A stretch of DNA of 64,000 nucleotides from Micromonospora globbae (lineage in GTDB: Bacteria > Actinomycetota > Actinomycetes > Mycobacteriales > Micromonosporaceae): NCBI RefSeq assembly GCF_003610785.1, contig NZ_RAQQ01000006.1:248001-312000 (forward strand), in the 5' to 3' direction. Of the stretch, positions 29,523 to 38,600 are shown one piece after another. The notes beneath the pieces are model-generated. The model ran no database searches, was not told where the DNA came from, and saw only the letters and a list, made by a program, of their open reading frames with translations. A program made the position numbers and the translations under genes. Each line of letters starts with the position of its first letter. The stretch's first letter is position 1.

Positions 29523-30758
29523 GTGCATGACGACGGCAGGTACGACGACCCACGCGCGATGGGATCAGCCAGCGAGCACGTTTCACGTGAAACCGACTAC
29601 CCCGGCTGGTCGCCCGGCGGACCCTCGGCGGACCGACCCGTCGACCCCACTGCGGTGAGTCGCCCGGCGAACGCCCCTGCGGAGGTCCGCTCGTCGACCG
29701 GGCGACGCAACATCGCCGCGTCGGCGCGGTTCGAGCCCGCGCTCCCGCACCAGCCCACCCCCGATGCGGTACGCGACGCCGCTCCGGCCCCGGCGGTGTC
29801 CGACGCCCCCGTCGCCGCGGTCGAGCCGTACGCGGCCGCCCAGGTTGATCCCGCGTTCGTTTCACGTGAAACGGCCGATGACGATGACCCACCGTTGGCA
29901 ATGGAGGCGATGCGCGCCGTGCAGATCCTGAACCCGAGTGGCGAGGTGACCATGCCTCGGCCGGAGCGGACCCGGGTCATGTGCGTCGCGAACCAGAAGG
30001 GCGGTGTGGGGAAGACGACCACCACGGTCAACCTGGCCGTGGCGCTCGCGCTGCACGGCAACCGGGTGCTCGTCGTCGACCTCGACCCGCAGGGCAACGC
30101 CTCGACCGGGCTGAACGTCCCGCACCACACCGGGGTGCCGGACGTCTACGACTGCCTCATCAACGGGGTGCCGCTGGAGGACGTCGCCCAGGGCGTCGAG
30201 GGCATCCCGAACCTGTGGTGCGTGCCGGCCACCATCGACCTGGCCGGCGCGGAGATCGAACTCGTCTCGGTCGTCGCCCGCGAGTCCCGGCTCGCCCGGG
30301 CGATCGCCGCCTACCCCGGGCACTTCGACTACGTCTTCATCGACTGCCCGCCCTCGCTCGGCCTGCTCACCGTGAACGCTCTGGTGGCCGCGCAGGAGGT
30401 GCTCATCCCCATCCAGTGCGAGTACTACGCGCTGGAGGGGCTGAACCAGCTCATCAACAACATCAACCTGGTCCGGCAGCACCTCAACCCCCGGCTCGAG
30501 GTCTCCACCATCCTCCTCACCATGTACGACCGGCGTACGCGGCTGGCGGACGCGGTCGAGCAGGACGTGCGGAACCACTTCGGCGACAAGGTCCTCCGGG
30601 CCGTCATCCCCCGCAACGTCCGCGTCTCCGAGGCGCCGAGCTACGGCCAGTCGGTGATGACCTACGATCCCGGATCGCGGGGGGCCACGAGCTACTTCGA
30701 GGCGGCCCAGGAGATCGCCGAGCGGGGCGTCATGGAGCCGGTGAGCCGGAATGCGTAG
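29523..30758 (+). CDS. parA: Chromosome partitioning ATPase ParA
   Basis: 411 residues, GTG 29523. The ATPase starts near residue 150: deviant Walker A KGGVGKTTTTVNLA, then DLDPQGNASTGL and DCPPSLGLLTVNAL, all typical of ParA/Soj. The first 145 residues are a disordered Pro/Ala extension, seen also in other actinobacteria. That extension contains two parS sites, each read as VSRET. The ATPase binds DNA non-specifically and moves ParB-parS complexes. Later starts (ATG 29559 or near 29908) are possible. Confidence 0.96.
   Translation: MHDDGRYDDPRAMGSASEHVSRETDYPGWSPGGPSADRPVDPTAVSRPANAPAEVRSSTGRRNIAASARFEPALPHQPTPDAVRDAAPAPAVSDAPVAAVEPYAAAQVDPAFVSRETADDDDPPLAMEAMRAVQILNPSGEVTMPRPERTRVMCVANQKGGVGKTTTTVNLAVALALHGNRVLVVDLDPQGNASTGLNVPHHTGVPDVYDCLINGVPLEDVAQGVEGIPNLWCVPATIDLAGAEIELVSVVARESRLARAIAAYPGHFDYVFIDCPPSLGLLTVNALVAAQEVLIPIQCEYYALEGLNQLINNINLVRQHLNPRLEVSTILLTMYDRRTRLADAVEQDVRNHFGDKVLRAVIPRNVRVSEAPSYGQSVMTYDPGSRGATSYFEAAQEIAERGVMEPVSRNA
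29580..29593. other. parS site 1 (inside parA)
   Basis: Perfect 14-bp palindrome GTTTCACGTGAAAC, the core of the bacterial parS consensus, within the parA 5' coding region; it encodes V-S-R-E-T. Confidence 0.95.
29859..29872. other. parS site 2 (inside parA)
   Basis: Second perfect GTTTCACGTGAAAC in the parA extension, in the same reading phase as site 1, again encoding V-S-R-E-T. It lies 279 bp from site 1, an exact multiple of three. Confidence 0.95.
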
Positions 30759-30785
30759 TGCGGACGAGTCGTCGGGAGGCGTGGA

Positions 30786-31796
30786 ATGAAGAACCGTCCT
30801 CGGGGCGGTCTGGGTCGAGGCCTGGGGGCGCTCATTCCGACCGGGCCGGCGGCCGGCGCCGTCGCGGGCACGGCTGACCCCACGGGTACGCCCGCAGCCG
30901 TCGCCGCCACGGGCGGCGTGCCGGCCGCAGCCCCGGCAACGCCCTCACCCGAGCCCGACTCGACGCTGAGCCCGGTTCCGGGAGCCCGGTTCGCCGAGAT
31001 TCCCGTCGACGCGATCGTGCCGAACCCGAAGCAGCCCCGGCAGGTCTTCGACGAGGAGGCGCTGGAGGAGCTGAAGATCTCGATCCAGGAGGTCGGCTTC
31101 CTCCAGCCCATCGTCGTACGCCAGCTCGACGGCGAGAAGTACGAGCTGGTCATGGGCGAGCGCCGGTGGCGGGCCGCGCAGGCGGTCGGCAAGGAGCGCA
31201 TCCCGGCGATCGTCCGGGACACGCGGGACGACGCCATGCTCCGGGACGCCCTGCTCGAGAACATCCACCGGGCGAACCTCAACCCGCTGGAAGAGGCGGC
31301 CGCCTACCAGCAGTTGCTGGAGGAGTTCGGGGCCACGCACGAGGAACTGGCGCGCCGGATCGGCCGCAGCCGGCCGCAGATCTCGAACACGATCCGGCTG
31401 CTGAACCTCCCCGCTCAGGTGCAGCGGCGGGTCGCCGCCGGGGTGCTGTCCGCGGGGCACGCCCGGGCGCTGCTGAGCCTCGACGACGCGGAGGCCCAGG
31501 AGCAACTGGCGCTGCGAATCGTCGCCGAAGGGCTCTCCGTACGCGCCACCGAGGAGATCGTGGCGCTGGCCCTCAGCGACGGCCCGGCGAAGTCGCCGGC
31601 CGCGAAGCGGCGGCCGAAGCCTCACGCCCCGGCGCTCAACGATTTGGCCGAGCGGCTGTCCGACCGGTTCGACACGCGGGTGAAGGTGGACATCGGCCGG
31701 AACAAGGGCAAGATCACGATCGAGTTCGCGACGGTCGACGACCTGGAGCGGATCGTCGGGATCATCGGGGTCGGCCAGGAGTCGACCGAAGGCTGA
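30786..31796 (+). CDS. parB: Chromosome partitioning protein ParB
   Basis: 336 residues, 27 bp after parA ([18 protein letters not shown], the ParA-stimulating N-terminal peptide). CTP-binding motifs: [26 protein letters not shown] box and [16 protein letters not shown]. Helix-turn-helix for par[28 protein letters not shown]-terminal dimerisation domain ends [11 protein letters not shown]. It loads at parS and slides as a CTP-gated clamp. Confidence 0.97.
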   Translation: MKNRPRGGLGRGLGALIPTGPAAGAVAGTADPTGTPAAVAATGGVPAAAPATPSPEPDSTLSPVPGARFAEIPVDAIVPNPKQPRQVFDEEALEELKISIQEVGFLQPIVVRQLDGEKYELVMGERRWRAAQAVGKERIPAIVRDTRDDAMLRDALLENIHRANLNPLEEAAAYQQLLEEFGATHEELARRIGRSRPQISNTIRLLNLPAQVQRRVAAGVLSAGHARALLSLDDAEAQEQLALRIVAEGLSVRATEEIVALALSDGPAKSPAAKRRPKPHAPALNDLAERLSDRFDTRVKVDIGRNKGKITIEFATVDDLERIVGIIGVGQESTEG

Positions 31797-31798
31797 TC

Positions 31799-31876
31799 CT
31801 GCCGCTGCCGCTGCCGCTGCCGCTGCCGCTGCCGCTGCCGCTGCCGGTGCCGGTGCCGGTGCCGGTACCGGTGCCG
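31799..31876 (+). repeat. Hexanucleotide tandem repeat after parB
   Basis: Eight exact copies of CTGCCG (31799-31846) followed by five GTGCCG/GTACCG units (31847-31876), starting three bases past the parB stop. The change of unit midway suggests two expansion events. Confidence 0.95.
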
Positions 31877-32112
31877 AGGCTCCGCCGCGCGACGCGCGAT
31901 CCGATGGCCGCACGCATCCCAGGGGGACGTGCGGCCATCGGCTTTCCGAGGGTGTCCCTGGGCCGGGGCTGTCGACTCGATGCGGGGTGCCACGCCGGGT
32001 CGCGGTATCCCCCGGCGTGGCCGGTCCCGCGCCGGTATGCCGGCGGGCTGGATGCCGCGCGATGCCGGGCACGAAGTGGAGCAGGGGCGCGGAGCACTCG
32101 CGCGGCCCTGTC

Positions 32113-32126
32113 GTTTCACGTGAAAC
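32113..32126. other. parS site 3
   Basis: Perfect GTTTCACGTGAAAC in the gene-poor region after parB. Confidence 0.95.
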
Positions 32127-32467
32127 GGCCGGATGGGTGGCGCAGCGGGCTTCCAGGGCCGCGCCCTCGCGCATGGTGTCTTCTCCTATGGCCGAGCCCG
32201 ATCGGGGCGGGAGGGGCCCGTTCAGGGCTGCGCGGAGGGGCGGCCATGCCGTCCTCCATCCTGGCGGGTGGTTAGCGGTGGGACGATCCTCGGTCGCGTA
32301 AGCACATGACCGCGTGAACGACTGACCGCGTGAGCACGTTGGCGCGTGAGGGCGGGCGGGCGCGAGGGCGCGAGCATCTGAGGGCGCGAGCGCATGTGGG
32401 GCCAGCGAGCCGGCGCTGTCGACCTGCCCCAGATATGGGACAGCGGACATCGCGGGCCGCGCAGGCC

Positions 32468-32508
32468 CGAGCACGCCTGGCTCGAGCACGCCTGGCCCGA
32501 GCACGCCG
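32468..32508 (+). repeat. 15-bp tandem repeat
   Basis: CGAGCACGCCTGGCY repeated from 32468 and 32483, with a third, diverging copy from 32498. Confidence 0.85.
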
Positions 32509-32754
32509 TGAGTCGGGTACGCCTGGGGTCGAGCGCACGTCCCGGCCTGAGGACGGGTCGCCTCCAGAGCCAGCTCCGTGCGCGCGGCGCCTGAAGGACG
32601 CCTGGCTCGCGCACGCTCGACCGGGACTCGTCCGGCAGAGCCCGCTTGATTCAGCGTCGCTCCAGCGTCGCTCGGCCCGAGGCGGCTTGGTCTGGGCCGC
32701 TCGCCCCCGGGGTCCGCTCGTCGGAACGCGCCTCAAAGACGGAGCCCGTCCGAC

Positions 32755-32850
32755 ATCGAGCCCGCCTGGCATCGAGCCCGCTGGCATCGAGCCCGCTGGC
32801 ATCGAGCCCACCCCGCATCGAGCCCACCCCGCAACGAGCCCACCCCGCAA
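32755..32850 (+). repeat. 15-bp tandem repeat family (CATCGAGCCCGCTGG type)
   Basis: About six units of 15-16 bp built on ATCGAGCCCGCTGGC. Two are exact (32769, 32784); later ones drift to ATCGAGCCCACCCCGC and AACGAGCCCACCCCGC. Confidence 0.85.
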
Positions 32851-33232
32851 CGAGGCCCGCCTGGTCTGGGCCCGCCGGGGAGCAATTCCGCTTCGCTACT
32901 CCGTGGGCGCCACGATGGGCCCGATGGTACGAGCCGGTGGCGGTGACCTTGAGGAGGGTGCGTGTCCGCGGGCCGGACCATCGGAGGGCGACCGCGTCCG
33001 CCAGTGGTACGGCGACGTTCGCCGCAAAGCCGGGCGGGCGGCCCGGTACTCCACCCAGACGAGACTTCCCGCCGGATCAGGGTGCCCGCACCGGGCTCGT
33101 CGGTATCCCACCGACGCCGCGACGATGCCTTTCCGCCTTCGACAAAGTGTGCGTCCATGCCGTGGCCCGCTGCGCCACGCGCTCGGGAAGCCCGATCCCG
33201 CGCCACATCGAGCCGCCGGGACCAACAGCCGT

Positions 33233-33246
33233 GTTTCACGTGAAAC
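33233..33246. other. parS site 4
   Basis: Perfect GTTTCACGTGAAAC with a 5' T, giving 15 of 16 positions of the extended consensus TGTTTCACGTGAAACA. Confidence 0.95.
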
Positions 33247-33353
33247 CGCGTCGCAGGCCGGTCGCGGATCGCCCGCCTCTTGACCGGAAACCCCTCACGG
33301 ACAACTCGCCAGCGCCGGTCGACCTCGTGCCGATCTCCCCGTGCCCCGGTCTA

Positions 33354-33676
33354 GCGCCGAACGCCGGTCGACGCCGAGGCACCCCGCGCCGACCGCCCGC
33401 CGATCTGCCCGGTCTATCCCGCGCCGACCGCCCGCCGATCTGCCCCAGCATCTTGCTCACTCCACGTGCCTCACCCAATCTGGCCGCCCCCATCTGGCCC
33501 CGATCTGGCCGCCCGATCCGACCCCCGCCACCGACTCAGGGGCGCCGCGGCGCATACGGCCACCGTCCATAGCGATCCCCTGCAGTCCCGTCCCCGCCGA
33601 GCGGACCCGCGCCAGGCGCCTCCGCGCCCAGTCGATCGCGCCGAACGCCGGTCGACGCCGAGGCACCCCACGCCGA
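33354..33676 (+). repeat. Dispersed direct repeats in the parB-downstream region
   Basis: A 39-bp sequence beginning GCGCCGAACGCCGGTCGACG occurs at 33354-33392 and 33638-33676 with one mismatch. Between them a 25-bp sequence beginning GCGCCGACCGCCCGCCGATC occurs at 33386-33410 and 33421-33445. Confidence 0.85.
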
Positions 33677-34051
33677 GCGCCTCCGCACCAACTTCAGTCC
33701 GCACCGATTTCCATCCGCACCCAGTCGGTTCTGCCGCCGGCTGGTCGCCGTCGAGGCGTCCGCGCCGGCCCCGTGGGTTCCGATCGGCCGCGAGGACTCG
33801 CGTCCCCCCGCCGCGACGGTCGCCTCGGGGCGCTTCGCCCCACGCCCGCGCCGTCCCCGGCCCACCCCGCGCCGTCCTCCGACCACCCCCCCGCGCCGTC
33901 CTCCGACCACCTCGCACCGTCCCCCAGCCCGTTCCGCATCCCCGACCACTCCCATGCCTGGCGGCGATCCCCGCCACGACGAAGCGGACCGCCAAGCCGA
34001 CGTCCTGACGGCGTTGCGCCAGCGATCAAGGCCGAACCGGAGCCCTCCGAG

Positions 34052-34073
34052 TTATCCACACCGGTTATCCACA
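34052..34073 (+). promoter_or_regulatory. Pair of perfect DnaA boxes next to parS 5
   Basis: TTATCCACA at 34052-34060 and 34065-34073, same orientation, 13 bp apart, ending 10 bp before parS site 5. A weaker TGTGGATGA follows near 34123. Confidence 0.85.
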
Positions 34074-34083
34074 GGCACCCACC

Positions 34084-34097
34084 GTTTCACGTGAAAC
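34084..34097. other. parS site 5
   Basis: Perfect GTTTCACGTGAAAC, with a 3' A of the extended consensus, 179 bp before the HIT-like gene. Confidence 0.95.
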
Positions 34098-34262
34098 ACC
34101 GCGTGGAACCGGGTGTCGACCTGTGGATGACGCCGTGTGTTCGCGACCTTCCGGGGCTCTGGACATCGACGTGAGCACCTGATCGAGAGTGCCCCACCGG
34201 CCGGCGAGAACGGATGATTCGGGGTAGGGACAGCCGTCCCGGACTCGGTTAGGGTCAGCCTC

Positions 34263-35123
34263 GTGCACGACACCCCTCCCGCAGTTCCGGACTTCACCCG
34301 GTGGCCCTCGTTCCCCTTCGAGGGCGATCTTCGTGTCAAGCAACTCGACGACCCGGTCCCGGTCGAGCCGCCCCGCAAGGGTGAGGGCAATCGGGAGTGC
34401 ATCACCTGCGGCGCGCCGGACGAGGCGTACATCTGGGTGGGCGAGCGGTGGCGGGTACGCGCCATGGACCGTCCCACGGGCCTCCCGATGGTGCTCATCC
34501 TGGAGTCCCGGTCGCACCTCGACCTCGGCGACCTCCCGAACCTGCTCGCCGCGGAGCTCGGCGTGATGACGGTACGACTGGAGCGCGCGATCCGCTCGCT
34601 CGACGGGGTGGCCCGTGTGCACGTGAACCGCTGGGGTGACGGGTCGGCGCACCTGCACCTGTGGTTCCTCGCGCGGCCCTACGGTCAGCTGCAACTGCGG
34701 GGCACGTTCCTGTCGCTGTGGGACTCGATCCTGCCGCCGATTCCCGAGGCGAAGTGGCGAGAGAACCTCGCGCTCGTCGCCGCCTGGCTGGCGGAGTTCG
34801 GTGGCCGCCCGCTGGCGGAGCCACCCCGGATCGAGTGGCAGGCACCGTCCAGCTTCACCTCGACGCTGCCCACGATCGAGACGGACGATCCGGTGGGCGA
34901 CCTGGTCTCGGTGATCGAGGCGGCCGAGGAGAACCCGACCGCCGAGGAGAGTCCGGCGGGCATCGGCGGAAGCGCGACGGCCGGCAGCACGACCTCCGGC
35001 GGGAGCGCGGCCTCCGGCGGCAGCGCGGACGCGACCACGGCCGAGTCACCGGCCATCCCCGGACAACGCCCCCCGTCGCCCGACGAGGCGAAGCCGGCCG
35101 TCGGCCAGGCGGGCGGCGCCTGA
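34263..35123 (+). CDS. HIT-superfamily-like protein
   Basis: 286 residues, GTG start. Residues about 45-165 resemble a HIT/galactose-1-phosphate uridylyltransferase-like fold: ECITCGAPDEAYIWVGERWRV, then LILESRSHLDLGDLP and GDGSAHLHLWFLARP, where HLHLW replaces the HxHxH triad, so hydrolase activity is doubtful. The C-terminal 75 residues are Gly/Ser/Ala-rich and disordered. A protein of unknown function in this place downstream of parB is also present in mycobacteria (Rv3916c position). Confidence 0.65.
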   Translation: MHDTPPAVPDFTRWPSFPFEGDLRVKQLDDPVPVEPPRKGEGNRECITCGAPDEAYIWVGERWRVRAMDRPTGLPMVLILESRSHLDLGDLPNLLAAELGVMTVRLERAIRSLDGVARVHVNRWGDGSAHLHLWFLARPYGQLQLRGTFLSLWDSILPPIPEAKWRENLALVAAWLAEFGGRPLAEPPRIEWQAPSSFTSTLPTIETDDPVGDLVSVIEAAEENPTAEESPAGIGGSATAGSTTSGGSAASGGSADATTAESPAIPGQRPPSPDEAKPAVGQAGGA

Positions 35124-35272
35124 GCCATCCCGGACGCCGCCCCGCGCCGGATGGGACGCTGACGACCGCACGGTACGGCGGAACGCGGAGCGCGCAGCGC
35201 CGCCCTTGCCCGCCCGAGCGGTCCCAGTGCGCCGTCAGCGGCTGTCAGCTCCGGCGCGCCGTCAGCCAGCCG

Positions 35273-36271
35273 TCAGGGCCGGCGGGCGGCGGCCCGGGCG
35301 ACCAGCGCGCTCAGCACCCGCCCGAAGTCCAGGCCCGCGGCCGACACGGCGAGCGGCAGCAGCGACGTCTCGGTCATGCCCGGCGAGACGTTGACCTCCA
35401 GCACGTGCGGCTGGCCCGCCGCGTCGACGATCATGTCGACGCGGGACAGGTCCCGCAGCCCGAGCGCGTTGTGCGCGGCCAGGGCCACGTCGGCGACCCG
35501 TGCCGCGGCATCGGCGTCGAGCCTCGCGGGGGTGTGCCACGTCGTCCGCCCGGCGGTGTACCGGGCCGCGTAGTCGTACACCCCGTTGCGCGGGACGATC
35601 TCCACGGCGGGCAGCGCCTGGGGGCCGTCGCCCATGTCGATGACGGAGACCGCCACGTCCATGCCGGCGACGTAGCGCTCGACGAGCGCCGTCGACCCGT
35701 ACGCGAAACAGCCGACCATCGCGGCCGGGAGCGACGCGCTGTCCCGGACCACGGCGGCACCCAGGCCCGAGCCGCCCTGCGCCGGCTTGATCATCAGCGG
35801 CAGGCCGAGCCGGTCAACGATCCGGTCCAGCACCGCCACGGCGCCCAGTTCGGAGAAGCGGTCGTGCGGCAGCGCCACCCAGTCCGGGGTGGGGATGCCC
35901 GCCTCGCGGAGTACGGCCTTCGCCGACGGCTTGTCCCAGGCCAGGCGGGACGCCCGTGCGTCGCAGCCGACGTACGGGACGTCGCAGAGGTCGAGCACCC
36001 CGCGCAGCGAGCCGTCCTCGCCCGTCGCACCGTGCAGCGCGATGACGACGGCGTCCGGCGGGTCGGCGGCCAGCGCCGGCAGCAGCGCGATGTCGGCGTC
36101 GCGGAGTTCGACGTCCATGCCGACGGACCGGAGCGCGTCGAGCACCCGGCGGCCGGAGCGCAGCGAGACGTCCCGCTCGTAGGAGAGGCCGCCGGCGAGC
36201 ACCAGCACGTGCAGGTCGTCGGTGTTGCCCGGGGCGGTCACCTCGGGGCGGTCGGCAGCGGTCGTACCCAT
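35273..36271 (-). CDS. D-alanine-D-alanine ligase family ATP-grasp protein
   Basis: 332 residues. N-terminal VLAGGLSYERDVSLRSGRR and ALHGATGEDGSLRGVLDL match Ddl substrate loops; the ATP-grasp core has LMIKPAQGGSGLGAAVV, and HVLEVNVSPGMTETSLLPLA carries the Mg and substrate residues. Slightly shorter than most Ddl (about 350-370). It could be the main ligase or a paralogue with a different dipeptide product; the E-x-N motif is E-V-N. It acts in the cytoplasm in peptidoglycan precursor supply. Seven bases after the aminotransferase. Confidence 0.85.
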   Translation of the reverse strand: MGTTAADRPEVTAPGNTDDLHVLVLAGGLSYERDVSLRSGRRVLDALRSVGMDVELRDADIALLPALAADPPDAVVIALHGATGEDGSLRGVLDLCDVPYVGCDARASRLAWDKPSAKAVLREAGIPTPDWVALPHDRFSELGAVAVLDRIVDRLGLPLMIKPAQGGSGLGAAVVRDSASLPAAMVGCFAYGSTALVERYVAGMDVAVSVIDMGDGPQALPAVEIVPRNGVYDYAARYTAGRTTWHTPARLDADAAARVADVALAAHNALGLRDLSRVDMIVDAAGQPHVLEVNVSPGMTETSLLPLAVSAAGLDFGRVLSALVARAAARRP

Positions 36272-36278
36272 GCCGGCA

Positions 36279-37592
36279 TCATGCCAAGGCCGGCCCCGGC
36301 GCGTCCGAGCCGGCCCGGCCCCGACGCGGGCCGTCCCCGCGGACCGCGCCGAAGACGCGGCGCGTCGCCAGCTCCTGCTCCATCACGCCGGCGAGCCGGC
36401 GGACGCCCTCCCGGATGCGGTCCGGGGGCGGGAAGCTGAAGTTCAGCCGCATGTTCCCGGTGCCGGAACCGTCGGCGTAGAAGCCGGTGCCCGGCACGTA
36501 CGCGACCCGGGCGGCGACGGCACGCGGCATCATCGCCTTCGAGTCGAGGCCGTCCGGCAGGGTCGCCCAGACGAAGAGGCCGCCACCGGGTCGCGTCCAG
36601 GTGGTGCCCTCCGGCATCAGGTCGGCGAGCGCGTCCAGCAGGGCGTCCCGGCGTTCCCGGTAGATCTCCCGGTAGACCTTGAGCTGTTCCCGCCACGGCA
36701 TGGTGCCGAGGTAGGTGGCGACGGCCGCCTGGGCGTACGCGCTCGGGCAGAGGATCTGGGCCTCGCTCGCGATGACCAGCTTGTCGCGGACCGCGTGCGG
36801 GGCCAGGATCCACCCGACCCGGAGCCCGGGGGCGAAGGTCTTGGAGAACGTGCTGAGGTAGAAGACCCCGTCCCGCCGGCGGGCCCGCAGCGGTGCCGGC
36901 GCCTCGCCCTCGAAGCCCAACTGGCCGTACGGGTCGTCCTCCACGACGAGCAGCCCGGCGCGTTCGCAGATGTCGAGCACCCGTTCCCGCCGCTCCTCGG
37001 TCAGCGTCACGCCGGCCGGGTTCTGGTAGGTCGGGATGGTGTAGAGGAACTTGACGCGCCTCCCGGCGCGGGCGAGGTCGGCGATGGCCGCTTCGAGCGC
37101 CTCGGGGATCAGGCCGTCGTCGTCCATCGGTACGTGCACCACCTGGGCCTGGGCGGCCTGGAACACCCCGAGCGCGCCGACGTAGGTCGGCCCCTCGGCG
37201 AGCACCACGTCGCCCGGGTCGAGGAAGAGCCGGGCCACCAGGTCGAGAGCCTGCTGCCCGCCCACGGTGACCACGACGTCGTCGGGCGAGGCGCCGCAGG
37301 ACGCGTCGATCCCGGAGAGGGCCATCACCTCGCAGATCCGCTCGCGCAGCTCCAGGGTGCCCTGGCCGATGCCGTACTGGAGGGTGGTCACGCCGTGCTC
37401 GGCGCCGAGCTGGCCGAGCATCTCGCCGACCGCGTCGAGCGGCAGCGCCGCGATGTAGGGGGCGCCGCCGGCCAGCGAGACGACCTCCGGACGGCTCGCC
37501 ACCGCGAAGAGGGCCCGGATCTCCGAGGCCGTCATCCCGCGGACACGGCGGGCATAGCGGTCGGTGTAGTCGTCGAGTGTCGTGCCGGTCAT
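36279..37592 (-). CDS. PLP-dependent aminotransferase, class I/II
   Basis: 437 residues from ATG 37592 (MTGTTLDDYTDRYARRVRG), with GAGGTG six bases upstream; the open frame continues to 37748 without homology. Fold type I: LQYGIGQGTLELRERI, the PLP-binding YTIPTYQNPAGVTL, VVEDDPYGQL, and the Schiff-base lysine in STFSKTFAPG (Lys251). Resembles the MocR-less 2-aminoadipate/valine-pyruvate (Lys-N) aminotransferase group. The tight arrangement with the Ddl-like gene suggests an operon, possibly supplying amino acids to the wall. Confidence 0.9.
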   Translation of the reverse strand: MTGTTLDDYTDRYARRVRGMTASEIRALFAVASRPEVVSLAGGAPYIAALPLDAVGEMLGQLGAEHGVTTLQYGIGQGTLELRERICEVMALSGIDASCGASPDDVVVTVGGQQALDLVARLFLDPGDVVLAEGPTYVGALGVFQAAQAQVVHVPMDDDGLIPEALEAAIADLARAGRRVKFLYTIPTYQNPAGVTLTEERRERVLDICERAGLLVVEDDPYGQLGFEGEAPAPLRARRRDGVFYLSTFSKTFAPGLRVGWILAPHAVRDKLVIASEAQILCPSAYAQAAVATYLGTMPWREQLKVYREIYRERRDALLDALADLMPEGTTWTRPGGGLFVWATLPDGLDSKAMMPRAVAARVAYVPGTGFYADGSGTGNMRLNFSFPPPDRIREGVRRLAGVMEQELATRRVFGAVRGDGPRRGRAGSDAPGPALA

Positions 37593-37882
37593 GACATCAC
37601 CTCGATCGCTGGAGGGGTGACTTCCGTCCCGGGCGTACCCCGGACACCGGCGACCATGGCGGCAAGGGGGACGCCGTTTTTCGATCCTAGACCGCGCCGA
37701 CCAGGCACGGGGCGTCGCTGTGAGCCGCGTCCAGATGCCGGACGTCACCCGCGGCGGTGGGCGTTCGCGCGTCCTCTCCCGTACGGTCGTACTGCGGCGT
37801 ACGATCGCTCGTCGGGGGCAGGAAGGCGGCGCTGTCGTTCCGTGCCGGTTTCACCGCCGAGCCTAGTGTTGGGGATGCGCCA

Positions 37883-38548
37883 ATGTCGCGACGTCTGGTC
37901 AGTCTGACCCTGGACACCCTCGAGGACCTGCCCCGTCCCTGCCGGCAGTGCGTCTACTGGGAACTGGACCCCGTCTCGGCGGACCGCGCCTGCGCGACCG
38001 GGGACCCCGGTCTGGAGAAGGAGGCGTGGGTCTCCCAGACGCTCCTGGAGTGGGGCTCCTGCGGGAAGCTCGCCTACGTCGACGGCATGCCGGCCGGTTT
38101 CGTCATGTACGCGCCGCCGGCCTACGTGCCCCGCTCGATGGCGTTCCCCACGTCGCCCGTCTCCGCGGACGCGGCGCTGCTGATGACGGCGAACGTGGTG
38201 CCCGCGTTCGCCGGTGGCGGGCTGGGGCGGATGCTCGTCCAGGGCGTCGCGCGGGACCTCACGAAGCGGGGCATCAAGGCGATCGAGGCGTTCGGTGACG
38301 CGAAGTTCGGCGACACGCAGGACGACGCCTCCCGCGCCTGCGTGGCACCAGCCGATTTCTTCCTCTCCGTCGGTTTCAAGACCGTACGTCCACATCCCCG
38401 CTTCCCCCGGCTGCGCCTCGAACTGCGGACGGCGCTGAGTTGGAAGTCCGACGTCGAGTACGCGCTGGAGAAGCTGCTCGGGTCCATGAGCCCGGAGACA
38501 CTGCTCCGTCCCGTGCGGCCCGCCCCGGCGACCCGCTCCACCAGCTAG
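37883..38548 (+). CDS. GNAT-family acetyltransferase
   Basis: 221 residues from ATG 37883 (MSRRLVSLTLDTLEDLPRPC), GGGGA upstream. The N-terminal motif CRQCVYWELDP plus VVPAFAGGGLGRMLVQGVARDL as acetyl-CoA loop fit GNAT proteins. Homologues lie between parB and cwlM in many actinobacteria; substrate unknown. The two N-terminal cysteines (CRQC) are a recurring feature that could bind metal. Confidence 0.85.
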   Translation: MSRRLVSLTLDTLEDLPRPCRQCVYWELDPVSADRACATGDPGLEKEAWVSQTLLEWGSCGKLAYVDGMPAGFVMYAPPAYVPRSMAFPTSPVSADAALLMTANVVPAFAGGGLGRMLVQGVARDLTKRGIKAIEAFGDAKFGDTQDDASRACVAPADFFLSVGFKTVRPHPRFPRLRLELRTALSWKSDVEYALEKLLGSMSPETLLRPVRPAPATRSTS

Positions 38549-38600
38549 GGCGGGTGATCCCCGCCGAGCCGAGGCGGAGTCCCGGCGGCGCCTGGGCGCC

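Larger units (their letters stand above)
31797..34262. other. 2.47-kb repeat-rich, apparently gene-free region with three parS sites
   Basis: Between parB and the HIT-like gene I find no convincing CDS. Several long frames are open on both strands, but they are Arg/Pro/Ala low-complexity, shift among frames, lack good ribosome-binding sites and match nothing. Contents: hexamer array (31799), parS at 32113, 33233 and 34084, 15-bp arrays (about 32468 and 32755-32850), duplicated 39-mers (33354 and 33638), a 25-bp pair (33386 and 33421) and two perfect DnaA boxes (34052, 34065). Probably a centromere-like segment. Confidence 0.6.

Noticed and set aside
27220..29901. 893-codon minus-strand frame across jag, rsmG and parA
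   Set aside because: It spans three real plus-strand genes and their gaps; low-complexity and without homology.
32330..34174. Overlapping long frames in the parB-downstream region as genes
   Set aside because: Competing frames on both strands, repeat-derived Arg/Pro/Ala composition, no credible ribosome-binding site; treated as non-coding.
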